Counted from the stretch's first letter, positions 53,401 through 58,649 are shown. The stretch is 64,000 bases of DNA from Blastobasis lacticolella (GCA_905147135.1 LR990049.1:15951428-16015427), one strand, 5' to 3'. The notes: generated from the sequence alone by a model not told the origin. Translations and numbers: made by a program.

Positions 53401-54207
53401 TACGTACGTACTTATCTGTTTTTCCATTTTTATTTCCTTTATTTGTAACTAGCTTTAGTATTGAAATAAACTGCTAGATCTCAAACGGACAGAACTCAGG
53501 ACAGTAGTTGGTACAATAACAGGTCACTTCCCCCTGAACAAACTACTGTTCACGATAGGAGCTACAGACAGCCCTTTATGCAGGAGATGCCTAGTAGACG
53601 AGTAAACAGCGGCCCATGTGGTCCTGGAGTGTGAGGGACTAAAGAACCACTGGGTAAAAGTCACATTAGGAACGGGAGATCTGCAAGCGTCTGAAGGGAC
53701 AGCTGGACTTCTGGAAGGAGCTGGGCTGGCGCATGCCTTAACTACGTACAAGGGACCAAGTTTGAGTTCAAGTGCGGAAAAAGGAGCCCATTAATTTATT
53801 AACTAGGGTGTTGTCCTACCCTATAACCTTTTCTTTTTTATATATTTTAGACTAGCCAGGCATTTGACCGCCATCTCACCTGGTGGTAAGTGACGATGTG
53901 GCGAAGAAGATATTTATCTACTATCTTACCGCATGTCATCCAGCAATGTCCCTTTGTGTAATTGAGAGCTTTATAACTACTTACCTATCTCAATATAAAC
54001 TATACAGAGCTACGAATTACATTTATATCTTTGCTTGAAGTGTTTGAACAAATTTTCCTCTTTCAGTCTTTACCAATGTCAGAGCGTGAAGGATCTGGCA
54101 CAATATATCCAGAAGTATCGGATGATGCAGTCAAACCCAAGTCGATGTTCTACGACCCAAAAGCCATAGAAGGGAAACCGGCCGTTGAAAAAGCAGCACC
54201 TACATAA
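14197..54207 (+). CDS. Fibrous sheath-interacting protein 2-like (FSIP2-like) gene, 14 coding exons
   Basis: Exons: 14197-14463, 28842-29114, 29581-29732, 42092-42199, 42383-42527, 44288-44403, 45196-45328, 45655-45828, 47011-47150, 47607-47778, 48189-48296, 49686-49794, 50483-50640, 54067-54207. All introns are GT-AG, phases agree at every junction, and the sum is 2196 nt, or 731 residues plus stop. Exon 2 (residues 90-180) shows DPYC (108-111), HDPHL (122-126) and CTLKEFNEYRKYL (153-165), the N-terminal signature I know from FSIP2, a fibrous-sheath protein of the sperm tail in mammals. Residues about 181-400 are rich in E, K, R and Q and look like coiled coil. The C-terminal part (about 597-685) is helical and hydrophobic with no recognised domain. 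Mammalian FSIP2 is several thousand residues long, so this is a short insect relative. A testis or sperm-flagellum role is inferred from the family. No signal peptide or membrane segment is seen. Confidence 0.8.
14559..14761 (+). mobile_element. SINE-B copy with target duplication
   Basis: Begins GCCGTGTGGTGTCCGGCAGA and includes GTCGTACAAGGCGACTAATG and GAAAATGGGCAGCAGCATTT. It ends at CCTGCAGTGG. ACAGACTGT is repeated at 14550-14558 and 14762-14770. It sits about 100 bp inside intron 1 of the FSIP2-like gene. Confidence 0.7.
16545..16710 (+). repeat. Short interspersed repeat 3' region
   Basis: CAACTTCGTTCGCAATTAAA, then CCAACAAAATCCGTTTAGCA and TTAGATTATTAGTGGGATAG. 17340-17480 (AAATCCGTTCATCCGTTTAG, then CTTTCGCATTTATAATATTA) and 20600-20720 belong to the same type. 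It is a very common lepidopteran motif, likely a DNA-transposon or Helitron tail. Confidence 0.4.
18738..18935 (+). mobile_element. SINE-A copy, 5'-truncated
   Basis: Starts within the body at ACATTCAGGCGACTGAATGT and runs to the tail GCAAGATGAT. The tRNA-like head is missing. In intron 1. Confidence 0.6.
21395..21610 (+). mobile_element. SINE-A copy, diverged
   Basis: The head GCGTCAGTGGCCATACCAAC and B box GGGTTCGAACC are present. The body (GGTCAGATGGCAGCCGCTCA) and pre-tail (GATCATGGTCAAGGCGGACC) are recognisable, then the match fades. Confidence 0.55.
22744..22804. repeat. 22-bp perfect hairpin
   Basis: 22744-22765 (TTTTCTTTACAGGAAATTCT and TT) is the exact reverse complement of 22783-22804, with a 17-base loop. 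The stem extends inward past one mismatch. In intron 1. Confidence 0.75.
23026..23370 (+). repeat. LINE 3' tail-like repeat, copy 1
   Basis: Contains GGTGAGTAATGTTTCCAGTG, GGTCGGCAACGCATTAGCGA and GTGACCACTTTCCATCAAGT, then a terminal A-run. The same phrases occur at 25386-25530 (reverse), 20770-20830, 29125-29200 and 55400-55470. It matches the general form of lepidopteran LINE 3' ends. Confidence 0.5.
23820..23945 (+). repeat. Repeat with AAG-rich tail
   Basis: The phrase CTGGGCGAACAAAGTATAAC, then TCTATCGACTCGATAAGGAG, recurs at 25998-26075 and its last part at 1-30 (GACTCGATAAAAAGAAGAAG). A transposon 3' end with an AAG microsatellite tail is likely; the head is not recognised. Confidence 0.45.
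25386..25530 (-). repeat. LINE 3' tail-like repeat, copy 2
   Basis: The reverse of the family at 23026: a T-run, then CAGGTAAGCGGTCTGATGGA, AAGTGGTCAACTCCGCC and ACAAATGCGTTGCCCACCTC. In intron 1. Confidence 0.5.
26565..26722 (+). mobile_element. SINE-B copy, 3'-truncated
   Basis: Starts ACCGTGTGGTGTCCAGTAAA and ends at CACTGCGATCTCCAAC. In intron 1. Confidence 0.6.
27457..27793 (-). mobile_element. SINE-A copy, near full length
   Basis: Reverse orientation: the tail ATCTTGGCGTTAATGTCCCT is at the left end, then GATTGCCATCTGACCTCCGA, and the head CTTAACCACACGGCCACCAA is at the right end. In intron 1. Confidence 0.65.
28180..28435 (+). pseudogene. Possible LINE C-terminal fragment
   Basis: The open frame ends RGRQRNLFSHTIRNQSDINM, then LKSRLVTL and a stop, which resembles the last residues of LINE ORF2 proteins (F(S/P)-x-T, then FK/LKSRL). 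The start phrase CGAGCGGTCAGTTCCGGCTT also occurs at about 27377. Recognition is weak and a transposon tail is only the likeliest reading. Confidence 0.3.
28842..29114 (+). CDS. FSIP2-like exon 2 (family signature exon)
   Basis: Codes residues 90-180 in phase 0 on both sides. The acceptor is CTTGCAG and the donor is GTGAGT at 29115. It is the best conserved exon: DPYC, HDPHL, then GYVTKDGRAVCTLKEFNEYR, which matches the FSIP2 N-terminal block with its G-Y-(I/V)-T turn and CTLKE(F/L)N(E/K)YR(K/Q)YL motif. It is clearly GC-richer than the surrounding intron. Confidence 0.87.
29581..29732 (+). CDS. FSIP2-like exon 3
   Basis: Begins DERARDDLTLKRVEV and ends DEEDEKKR with two bases carried into the next exon. 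The acceptor is TATCTCCAG and the donor CG|GTGAGC. The product is a strongly charged helix and starts the coiled-coil part. Degenerate copies of its 3' end follow in the intron (29831-30180). Confidence 0.82.
29831..30180 (+). repeat. Degenerate tandem copies of the exon 3 end and intron 3 start
   Basis: The sequence just after exon 3 (CGCGACTTGGTTTAGAAT, then GGAGGGTAGG and GACTGTGTTCCAAGTTT) recurs at about 29868-29925. It recurs a third time, more decayed, at about 30010-30060. Between the copies are remnants of the coding end of exon 3: 29952-29985 resembles AAGGCGGCCAAGGAGCGCCG, and 30118-30145 (TCGAGAAGGCCCTCAAGAAG) resembles the same part. Unit length is about 115-130 bp. These look like local duplications of an exon-intron boundary; none keeps a clean donor and reading frame. 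Confidence 0.6.
31076..31490. mobile_element. MITE copy (MITE-D) with nested SINE-C
   Basis: The ends are inverted: TGCGCTTATTGCAC at the left and TGTAATAAGCGCA at the right. Internal arms are AATAAGGTCCATTTTTGTAT and ACAAAGTGGTCCTTATTCTA. The right arm TTTGCTCTCACGCTTTTTGC is the reverse of a segment in the related copy at 36559. A SINE-C occupies 31120-31320. Confidence 0.6.
31120..31320 (-). mobile_element. SINE-C copy inserted in a MITE
   Basis: Reverse-oriented: GTGTGGACAAGTCACACAGC at the left, GGAATCGAACCCGAGACCTC (B box reversed) and GGCAGACCGTTAAC at the right. It splits the MITE at 31076-31490. In intron 3. Confidence 0.65.
32640..33025 (+). pseudogene. LINE reverse transcriptase C-terminal fragment
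   Basis: Translation reads KKLGGINKARQFFTSGHQLL, then LFKAWVLPYMKYC, which matches the KKLG-x-(L/I)-N-R-A-R-x-(F/Y)F and LYKA-x-(V/I)RP-x-(M/V)EYC block of CR1/Jockey-type LINE RTs in Lepidoptera. Upstream, in another frame, SIEILGVDI is the preceding motif. Frameshifts and a diverged C-terminal end show it is dead. Confidence 0.65.
33507..33752 (-). mobile_element. SINE-C copy, full length
   Basis: Reverse-oriented with GTGGACAAATTCACACAGCG, then CATTTCAATTTCTGCCCGGC, GGGAATTGAACCCGGGAACT and CTGAACCACTCAGGTCGTC. In intron 3. Confidence 0.68.
36255..36480 (-). pseudogene. LINE ORF2 C-terminus
   Basis: The - strand reads PPKEVNIIKCFLSHCLKVYN, then SLPCDI, a short acidic stretch and FAKKLKRLLIDISPYSIKKA, ending LTYLYENE and a stop. 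This is the usual tail of Jockey-type LINE proteins (N-SLP, then KKLKRLL-x near the C-terminus). Only this terminal part remains. Confidence 0.55.
36559..36766. mobile_element. MITE-D copy with 44-bp inverted arms
   Basis: 36624-36667 and 36710-36753 are near-perfect inverted repeats (AAAGTGGAATGTATTG, then AATAAGGTCCATTTTTGTAT). A left outer part begins TGCGCTTATTACACATTCC; the right outer part is missing. A further fragment of the family lies near 46080-46120 (CTTATTCTTTGAGCAACACG). Confidence 0.65.
36875..37112 (-). mobile_element. SINE-C copy
   Basis: Reverse-oriented: CTTGGACTAAATCACACAGC, then CTCGGCCGGGAATCGAACCC. A small inverted duplication (CGAACCCTTACGGGTTCG) sits in the B-box region. 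In intron 3. Confidence 0.65.
38024..38055. repeat. 14-bp perfect hairpin
   Basis: AAAAATCCATAAGC (38024-38037), loop GTTT, GCTTATGGATTTTT (38042-38055). In intron 3. Confidence 0.75.
38474..38736 (-). mobile_element. SINE-B copy with target duplication
   Basis: Reverse-oriented: CATCATCACAGCCCGTAACA at the left and TCTGCCGGACACCTCACGGC at the right. GGATATCGTAT is duplicated at 38463-38473 and 38737-38747. In intron 3. Confidence 0.78.
40090..40475 (-). pseudogene. BEL/Pao retrotransposon gag fragment
   Basis: The - strand reads WSFLCDRYDNKRLLINEHIK, then ALKALEEPTDVWDTLVIYMA and SSKLD, with KWEEYRSKFEKPTLKDFL at the end. This is the gag DUF1759 pattern of BEL/Pao elements (RYDNKR-x-LI, L-x-x-L-x-x-PT-x-x-WD, SKLD). 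Upstream and downstream gag parts and the pol region are missing. In intron 3. Confidence 0.72.
40546..40740 (-). mobile_element. SINE-A copy, 5'-truncated
   Basis: Reverse-oriented tail (CATCTTGTCGTTAATGTCCC) and body (ATCATGGTTACACATTAAGT); the head is lacking. In intron 3 beside the BEL/Pao relic. Confidence 0.6.
41270..41447. mobile_element. MITE-like element with imperfect 46-bp inverted arms
   Basis: The left arm (GGCACCTGGAGCCCATATTT, then GAAACCGTTCGCATTAACGC) and the right arm (CGCTCGCGTAGATGCGAGCG, then TAAAAGATAGGGGCCCAGAT) align in reverse at roughly 75% identity. The phrase CAGATCTCATTAGTG near its right end also occurs at 50776. Confidence 0.45.
41578..41720 (-). repeat. LINE 3' tail-like repeat with GAAT microsatellite
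   Basis: A (GAAT)n run at 41576-41596, then TCAATAACGCTTTATTGCAC and CGGCCTTATCGCTTAAAGCG, then ATTTCTTCCAGGCAACC. The microsatellite is the usual terminal tail. In intron 3. Confidence 0.5.
41919..42010. mobile_element. Related short MITE, one end only
   Basis: Shares GGCGCTGTCTTAATTGCCAA (end), GGGCGGTTTTTAGATCTCCT and the segment after it with the 54511 element. It ends near GGTCGCACGACC without a matching inverted end. It lies 80 bp upstream of exon 4. Confidence 0.5.
42092..42199 (+). CDS. FSIP2-like exon 4
   Basis: The acceptor TTTACAG leads into a codon completed by one base. The frame reads VKEQEDKIQQRMKLLADQQ and on through a K/E/Q/R-rich helix, ending ETET plus two bases of an Arg codon before GTGTGT. 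There are no hydrophobic stretches; it looks like coiled coil. The 12.4-kb intron before it holds most of the repeats in the middle of the window. Confidence 0.8.
42383..42527 (+). CDS. FSIP2-like exon 5
   Basis: Completes the split Arg codon and reads IRQRLQAAAELELRRKITM, then a K/R/Q-rich helix ending KQVEDE. The donor GTACCG leaves phase 0. The preceding intron is only 183 bp. Composition continues the coiled-coil region. Confidence 0.8.
42702..43050 (+). mobile_element. SINE-A copy, full length with target duplication
   Basis: The head has an A-box-like TGGCCGGGCGGTTAAG and a perfect B box GGTTCGAATCC. The body includes AGGCGACTGAATGTGTAACC and GATCCAATCTGGTCAGGTTC, and the tail AACGCCAAGATGATGATAAT. 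GTGTTTTGT is duplicated at 42693-42701 and 43051-43059, the expected mark of retroposition. It lies in intron 5 of the FSIP2-like gene. Confidence 0.8.
44288..44403 (+). CDS. FSIP2-like exon 6
   Basis: Reads ANRRWSHRVELQNQKIQEET, then LLLNLYAEDMTAGVRRRK, with two bases left before GTAAGT. A second AG at 44294 would open another frame through the exon, but only the first acceptor, at 44287, gives charged coiled-coil sequence and fits the phase of exon 7. Confidence 0.75.
44935..45095 (+). mobile_element. SINE-B copy, strongly diverged
   Basis: AAGTGTCCGGCAGAGTGGAA, then AGGCGAATACCC and CCAGAAAATGGACAGCAGCG identify it. A C-rich tract (45007-45040) interrupts the middle. In intron 6. Confidence 0.5.
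45196..45328 (+). CDS. FSIP2-like exon 7
   Basis: The acceptor is TTCATAG. One base completes Lys, then RAEIYAYNTELELQRIRLTN and on to KKMGVEFEK before GTATGC. Phase 0 at the end. It is GC-rich compared with its flanks and helical throughout. Confidence 0.82.
45655..45828 (+). CDS. FSIP2-like exon 8
   Basis: The acceptor is TCGTTCCCAG. It reads SKRGTKGMSKSYAHALADAA, then an alanine-rich helix, ending APVMLLDE before GTTTGT. Exactly 58 codons, phase 0 at both ends. Codon third positions are GC-rich, unlike the intron around it. Confidence 0.82.
46195..46352 (-). mobile_element. SINE-C copy, 3'-truncated
   Basis: The reversed head is well preserved: CACTGGGAATCGAACCCAGG and CTCTAAACCAGTCTGGTCGT. 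It lacks the TCACACAGCG part seen in the other copies. In intron 8. Confidence 0.62.
47011..47150 (+). CDS. FSIP2-like exon 9
   Basis: The acceptor is CATTTTCAG. It reads MLETAIMVFIRRRVHLLLRD, then basic sequence up to SQRR. The donor at 47151 (GTTAGA) is non-optimal, but it is the only one that leaves two bases as exon 10 requires. Without splicing the frame ends at a TAA at 47170, so an unspliced form would give a truncated product. Confidence 0.7.
47607..47778 (+). CDS. FSIP2-like exon 10
   Basis: The acceptor is TTCGCAG. The first base completes Arg, then SKGRAPRWSIQLTAELAQQF and on to an acidic segment ending RPPTPV before GTACGC. It lacks coiled-coil heptads and reads as a linker with valine- and aspartate-rich strands. 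Confidence 0.75.
47930..47995. repeat. Imperfect 30-bp hairpin in intron 10
   Basis: The left arm 47930-47958 (CTTATGACTTGTCATCTCGT, then TCGTTCGCG) pairs with the right arm 47964-47995 (CGCGAAAGGAACGAGCGAGA, then TGAAGTCATAAG) with small bulges. The loop is about 5 bases. TGCTATCG flanks it on both sides. It could be a tiny foldback element or a pre-miRNA-like fold. Confidence 0.6.
48189..48296 (+). CDS. FSIP2-like exon 11
   Basis: The acceptor is GTATTTCAG and the donor is GTAAGT. It reads PSLTKLAEVTFADKQEDLPD, then PVTIAKWMPERKRLLE. Exactly 36 codons, phase 0 at both ends, so it could be skipped without breaking the frame. Confidence 0.8.
48368..48600 (-). repeat. LINE 3' tail-like repeat
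   Basis: TATCCCATGCATGGGGCGTA, then GGGCATCCACAGAGCTCTGC and a CGCTTCTACAATGACCG-type segment. It resembles reverse-oriented LINE 3' regions common in Lepidoptera. A second type of such tail is at 30505-30625 (GCGCTGGCTCAGCGACTCAA). No reading frame survives. Confidence 0.4.
49686..49794 (+). CDS. FSIP2-like exon 12
   Basis: The acceptor is TTTCCAG and the donor A|GTAAGT. It reads TVNGAAKLLSRCVSFRVQKG, then MDTTVGKVTLPHLKTQ. It ends in phase 1, which matches exon 13 and also the orphan exon at 56464. Confidence 0.78.
50221..50369. mobile_element. Small element with 24-bp inverted ends
   Basis: The left end TGCGCGCGAGTTCATATCCA (then TCGGG) and the right end CCCATGGATATGAACTCGCG (then CGCA) are inverted copies apart from one inserted base. 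The element is 149 bp, in intron 12 just upstream of exon 13. No target duplication was identified. Confidence 0.5.
50483..50640 (+). CDS. FSIP2-like exon 13
   Basis: The acceptor is CCTACAG. Two bases complete a Met codon, then EWGEAVEGVANAVIANAIQP, PELRRTISFLAHRILRMLML and EMKDEKFRRK before GTTTGG. It is a helical, moderately hydrophobic segment with high GC at third codon positions. Confidence 0.82.
51202..51487 (+). mobile_element. SINE-B copy with target duplication
   Basis: A full copy, GGCCGTGTGGTGTCCGGCAG to GTCCTGCAGTGGACTGTTAT and a GATGATGAT tail. TACTAGTTTCGT is duplicated at 51190-51201 and 51488-51499. In intron 13. Confidence 0.8.
53471..53735 (+). pseudogene. LINE ORF2 C-terminal zinc-knuckle fragment
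   Basis: Translation reads LLDLKRTELRTVVGTITGHF, then PLNKLLFTIGATDSPLCRRC, and after an in-frame TAA at 53603, AAHVVLECEGLKNHW. The C-x2-C and H-x4-C residues and the L-x-G-TGH motif are those found after RT/RNase H in R1/Jockey-clade LINEs. In intron 13. Confidence 0.7.
54067..54207 (+). CDS. FSIP2-like exon 14 (terminal exon)
   Basis: The acceptor is CTTTCAG. It reads SLPMSEREGSGTIYPEVSDD, then a lysine- and proline-rich tail ending AAPT and TAA at 54205-54207. Two AATAAA hexamers follow within 40 bp, which supports a true 3' end here. Confidence 0.78.
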   Translation, partial: SLPMSEREGSGTIYPEVSDDAVKPKSMFYDPKAIEGKPAVEKAAPT

Positions 54208-54226
54208 TTTAAAAAACAGACCGAGA

Positions 54227-54245
54227 AATAAATTATCATAATAAA
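54227..54245 (+). promoter_or_regulatory. Polyadenylation signals of the FSIP2-like gene
   Basis: Two AATAAA hexamers at 54227-54232 and 54240-54245, 20 and 33 bp after the stop codon. The implied 3' UTR is very short. Confidence 0.65.
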
Positions 54246-54510
54246 CTAAATTGAACGAAGTCACGAAGCCCCTCGATTTTTAAACATAATTTTCTTGACC
54301 AGTCGCCGTTGAGGGGCGTGTGTATTTCACCGTCTAAAATGTTTGGTGATGCCACAAATCCTAATTCTAAAGTTTAAATTGAATAATAATTAAATTAAAC
54401 CTCAGCAACCTGTCATCCGTACCTACATTAGGACGTGTCGTAAAATATTTTCGCTGTCAGAGTACAATGAAGGAACATTATTTTTACACTACGTAACCGC
54501 CAAAGTATAA

Positions 54511-54627
54511 GGCGCTGTACTATTTAACAATGGTCGTGCGATCATGGTCGTGCGATGGGCGGTTTGGGGGTCTCCTATTGATCGCGCGACGTCCGTCCGC
54601 AAGACCGTTGCCAAATAGGACAGCGCC
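54511..54627. mobile_element. Short MITE with TAA target duplication
   Basis: 117 bp with imperfect 25-bp inverted ends (GGCGCTGT-x-CTATTT and AAATAGGACAGCGCC), flanked by TAA on both sides. The inner GGGCGGTTT and TCTCCTATTG, with a CGACGTCCGTC-type segment, also occur in 41919-42010. TAA duplication suggests a PIF/Harbinger-type source. Confidence 0.6.
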
Positions 54628-55710
54628 TAAATTTAGACCTTCATTTATGAAGGTCTGTGGAACTACTTTTCTAAGTATCTACTGTACTCCACGAAATTTA
54701 AAATACTGGCGGGTTAATTGGATACGTAGTAGGTACACTTTCGACGCATAATATCAAACAAGCAAAAAACCATTTGCGTTTTGCGAAATTACCTACAAAG
54801 TAGTAGGTGTATAGTATATAGGTACAGTGTGCGCATAGCACAATGTTGACTATCGGCTGTAGGTACCGTTTTGAACATTATGAGCCACATAAGTTAACAG
54901 TAATGTAAAGCATGTGCAAACAATTGACAAAATTTTAAAAAGACGACGTTCAATGTTATTTTATTTTTATAATTATTTCTCGGCCGAATACAAATTTTGT
55001 CGAATTGCTTTGTTTTGGTCAATTATTTTAATTTCCTAATATGTTTATTTTTTGTACACTTTTTTTTCTAAACTCTTATTTTCTATGCCCGGTCGTCCAG
55101 GTGTATATAACTCACGTAAAATGATAATCGTGATGGCCTGGACCTCCGCACCGACTACCACCATAAACCTATTATTTTATACCCCTAGAACCTCAAATCC
55201 CCATTTTTCATTTAGAAATATCGATAATTACTGGATCTCTTATGTCACTTCATTGGATTTTAGTGATATTATACTTTTTAACTTCGTGTATTTATAATTT
55301 GTTTACTGTATGGGTTTGCTGAAATAAAGAAGTAATTTATAAATAATATTTATTTATTTATTATGAAGAAAAAAAGCCTCTGCCTTAGAGATGTAGTTTT
55401 TTTTATAATAGAGTGAGGCAAACAAGCTAACGGGTCATCTGATGGTAAATGGTAAGTAATCACCGCCACCCGAGGACATCCTCAACACTCTACACAACTA
55501 TTTCATTTTTTACAAGTTACCTATAGTCTACATTTAATGTAATTAGAGTTATCCTACGTATCTGCTCCTTTTCAAGCAAGTATAAATTACATCCTACATA
55601 AAAAAACACTAAATATGAAGCCACTGGATGACTTGGTCCCACTTTCCTTACTTGTCCACTTTCTATCTAGTGCATTCAAAAATAACTTATTTACCCACTA
55701 AGGTATACGC

Positions 55711-55974
55711 CGTAAGGTATGGCCGTGTGGTGTCCGGCAGAGTAGAATAGCACCAACCCCTCACACTCATGGGTGTCGTACAAGGCGACCAATGTTCTCG
55801 AGGCAACAGATCAAGAGTCTCCGTAGTCTGGAAAATGGGCAGCAGCATTTTCCATTGTTATATTTAAACACTGCGATCTCCAACCCGCCTGCCAGTGGAG
55901 ATTATGGCAACAACCTCCCCTTTCGTGGGAGAGGCCCTGAGTCCTGCAGTGGACTGTTACGAGCTGTGGTGATG
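55711..55974 (+). mobile_element. SINE-B copy with target duplication
   Basis: A full copy downstream of the FSIP2-like gene. AAGGTATACGC is duplicated at 55700-55710 and 55975-55985. It shares ATCAAGAGTCTCCGTAGTCT and TTTCGTGGGAGAGGCCCT(A/G)AG with the other copies. Confidence 0.8.
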
Positions 55975-56463
55975 AAGGTATACGCATCTAGTTACGCACC
56001 TGTGTGAATAAACAGCCCTCTCGTTCCTTTAGGATCATATCCTGTTGCGGTGATGCACAGATTGATTGGGTTTGGGGTAAGATCGATCTATATTCTCGTT
56101 CCTTTAGGATCATAATTCATATTATGATCCTCTATATCAGAATGTCCACTGTATCAAAATGTCCCATCAGAATGTCCATTATTGTCGGGGTAGAGTAAGG
56201 TTACATACTTATGTAAGGAACTAATAGAAAAGACTTAACCCGGTGCGACTTCGTTCGCGTACACCAACTTAACCCATACCTACCCTTTTCTTGCTTATGA
56301 ACCTTCCTCTTGGATCCCCATCTATTGTTGAAAACCGCATTAAAATCCGTTGCATTAAGATCTAAGCGTACATAGATAAAGACTGCGGGAATCCACTTTA
56401 TCAACGTTCTATATAGATGTATTTCATCATTGGCTTGCTGTAGGTATTATCGTTTACCCCCAG

Positions 56464-56546
56464 CTGATCCTCAAGCCCCCGACACTGGTGCTGCTGGTCC
56501 GGGCGGCGGGTTCGCTGTAGACGATGGCGTCCAACCGCCACTGTAA
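56464..56546 (+). CDS. Orphan terminal exon candidate
   Basis: After a pyrimidine-rich tract ending ACCCCCAG, a GC-rich frame reads DPQAPDTGAAGPGGGF, then AVDDGVQPPL and TAA at 56544-56546. The acceptor implies phase 1. The flanks are AT-rich non-coding, so the composition break suggests a real exon. It could be an alternative last exon of the FSIP2-like gene (exon 12 ends in phase 1 and could join it in frame, skipping exon 13), the last exon of another gene, or a gene fragment. No AATAAA is seen within several hundred bases downstream. I do not recognise the peptide. Confidence 0.4.
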
Positions 56547-56900
56547 CTCTGGTCCCGAAGTCTTTTGAGAGTTTTATATTGGTTTCATATGTGGTCGTTT
56601 GGATGGGCTAGAGATTTTGCTTAGCGGACAGTTCAGTATACTGAATAATACGGCTGGGTGGACTTAGCGTTAGGGTGGTCATTTCGTGAGAGAAAGAGAG
56701 TTGAGCTGATAGAAATGCTGTGCTGAAATAATTAATTGCTGAGCTGAACTGTGCCATACAATCGATCATTTATTTGTCACATGGAAATCACTCACGAATG
56801 ATTAGTATATTTGGAATATTTGAGGGGTCATGTGGGGGGTAGACATTGTTTGATTAATTTTTGGTAAAATTGCGGGTATCGTGTTGCGGTGATGCGGCAC

Positions 56901-57232
56901 CATAGAGAAAATATTTACTAAAGTAATAGAGGAGACACCGCAAGTATTTTCTTTAAACCACGCTTCGCGGTCCATGGACAACAGTGGCCGCAGTCAGTTC
57001 TAAAACATTGCGCGACGCGGACCAATCTGGCTTGGATATTCAAAAAAAACGCCATCTTGTGCATTAAAAACTGTACGAACCATTCGAGGGCCAAAAATTA
57101 AGAAAATGATAACATTTCATCCGTCATTCTATAACTTAGCAGCCTCCCCCCGCGCCTCCCGCGCGTGACATGTTGGTACAATATTTTTGTTTGTGATGTC
57201 TGCTCTATTACGTTAGTAAATATTTTCTCTAT
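56901..57232. mobile_element. MITE with 29-bp terminal inverted repeats and 8-9 bp target duplication
   Basis: The left end 56902-56930 (ATAGAGAAAATATTTACTAA, then AGTAATAGAG) and the right end 57204-57232 are inverted copies with one mismatch. ATGCGGCAC flanks both sides (56892-56900 and 57233-57241). An uninterrupted relative of the target is at 56042-56098. The duplication length fits hAT- or P-type transposition; the family is not settled. Confidence 0.78.
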
Positions 57233-58649
57233 ATGCGGCACAGATTGATTGGGTTTGGGGTAAGATCGATCTATATTCTCGTGCTGTTAAAGATGTGATT
57301 TTCCAAGTTCACGTTGTGTCAACCCTTCTACTTACAATATATGTATAGTGGTCGTATCGGTAGAGTGGACACTTTGGTAAATGGATATTTTAATGTGGTC
57401 GTTTTGGCTTGTTCCGTTTATCCGCCCTAAAACAGGCACCCTAAGGTGTATACTCGGACACGCGTGTCCATCTATCCACCCTGAACGGGGTGGATGGATC
57501 CCTACTAAGATTCATAAATTTTTCTGGTGTCTACACTTAGTCTTCAAGTCTGTTGTGTGGCTCCTCTGGAGCTGGAGGAGTCTTATACCAACCGCTACCG
57601 CTAGGACATAGCGGGCTCAAGATGTCACTATTCACTTTAATCCCTTGGCAAAGAGGTATATGCCTTTTGTGGGACGCTTCATGCGTTAGTACTTTCGCGC
57701 CTAGTTAAGCCGTACCATCCTGGTAGTGGGTACCTAGTCACCTAAGCCGTACCTACCGTCGTCGTGGTAGCTGGTTAGGTGGCTGAAGCAGCAGCTAAAA
57801 ATAAACAGTAAATATTATAATATAGCAGCTTGAAACATTGTTGGTACGCCAATGTAGGATTGTATCTCTACACTCGAGAGATCACTGTTGGCACATTGTC
57901 AGGCCTCCTACGACCGATATTGCCCAGCACTCACGCAATACGCTCTCAACGCAATATAGGAGATTGTTACGAAGATAAGATTATGAGGTATAACGCCCCA
58001 CTATAGGACAGCATCCTACTACATGCCTAAATGTTGGGATGAGTGGACCAATCGAGAAAGTAGATTAGATAGTAAAAGATAGTATAGTATTAGATCAGGA
58101 TAATTTGGTAACCAGACGTGCCTAGGAACATTAAGACGCATCCAACATGGAAAATATTTGGTAACATTCAACTAAATAATTTCGCAGGCATTTCACGCCT
58201 CCAGCGCCTAACGACCAAATATTTGTCAAAAATGGGAGCTTAGAAAATGAAACATTCGTGTTACATGGGTATAATGTGAACTTTATTATATAAAATTATA
58301 GAATCATTATCAAATATTTCCTAACAATACAGACAAGGATATCCAGGAGCACGATAATCAAACCGAACAATTTGTTGTGCCACATTATTTTCGAAAACAT
58401 TTAGCCTACATCATACTTGTTAGCTTGTTCCCGAATTGTAGTCTGTGGCCAATTGTACAGTGTGACAGACGCACCCCTCACTTGCCTTGTGAATGGCGCC
58501 GAAGACGGGGCCTTTCCAAAATTGCACAAGTCACTGTGCCATACTTCTCAATCAGTAAATGCAGGACTTTATAATATTTTGATATATATAAAAAAATATA
58601 TAGAATATGAAAGATATAATCTTCTAGTGAAGGTGTATGTATGCTTTGG

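Noticed and set aside
57838..57975. Possible LTR start (TGTTGGTACGCCAATGTAGG)
   Set aside because: It resembles a BEL/Pao LTR terminus, but no second copy, primer-binding site or end was found in the window.
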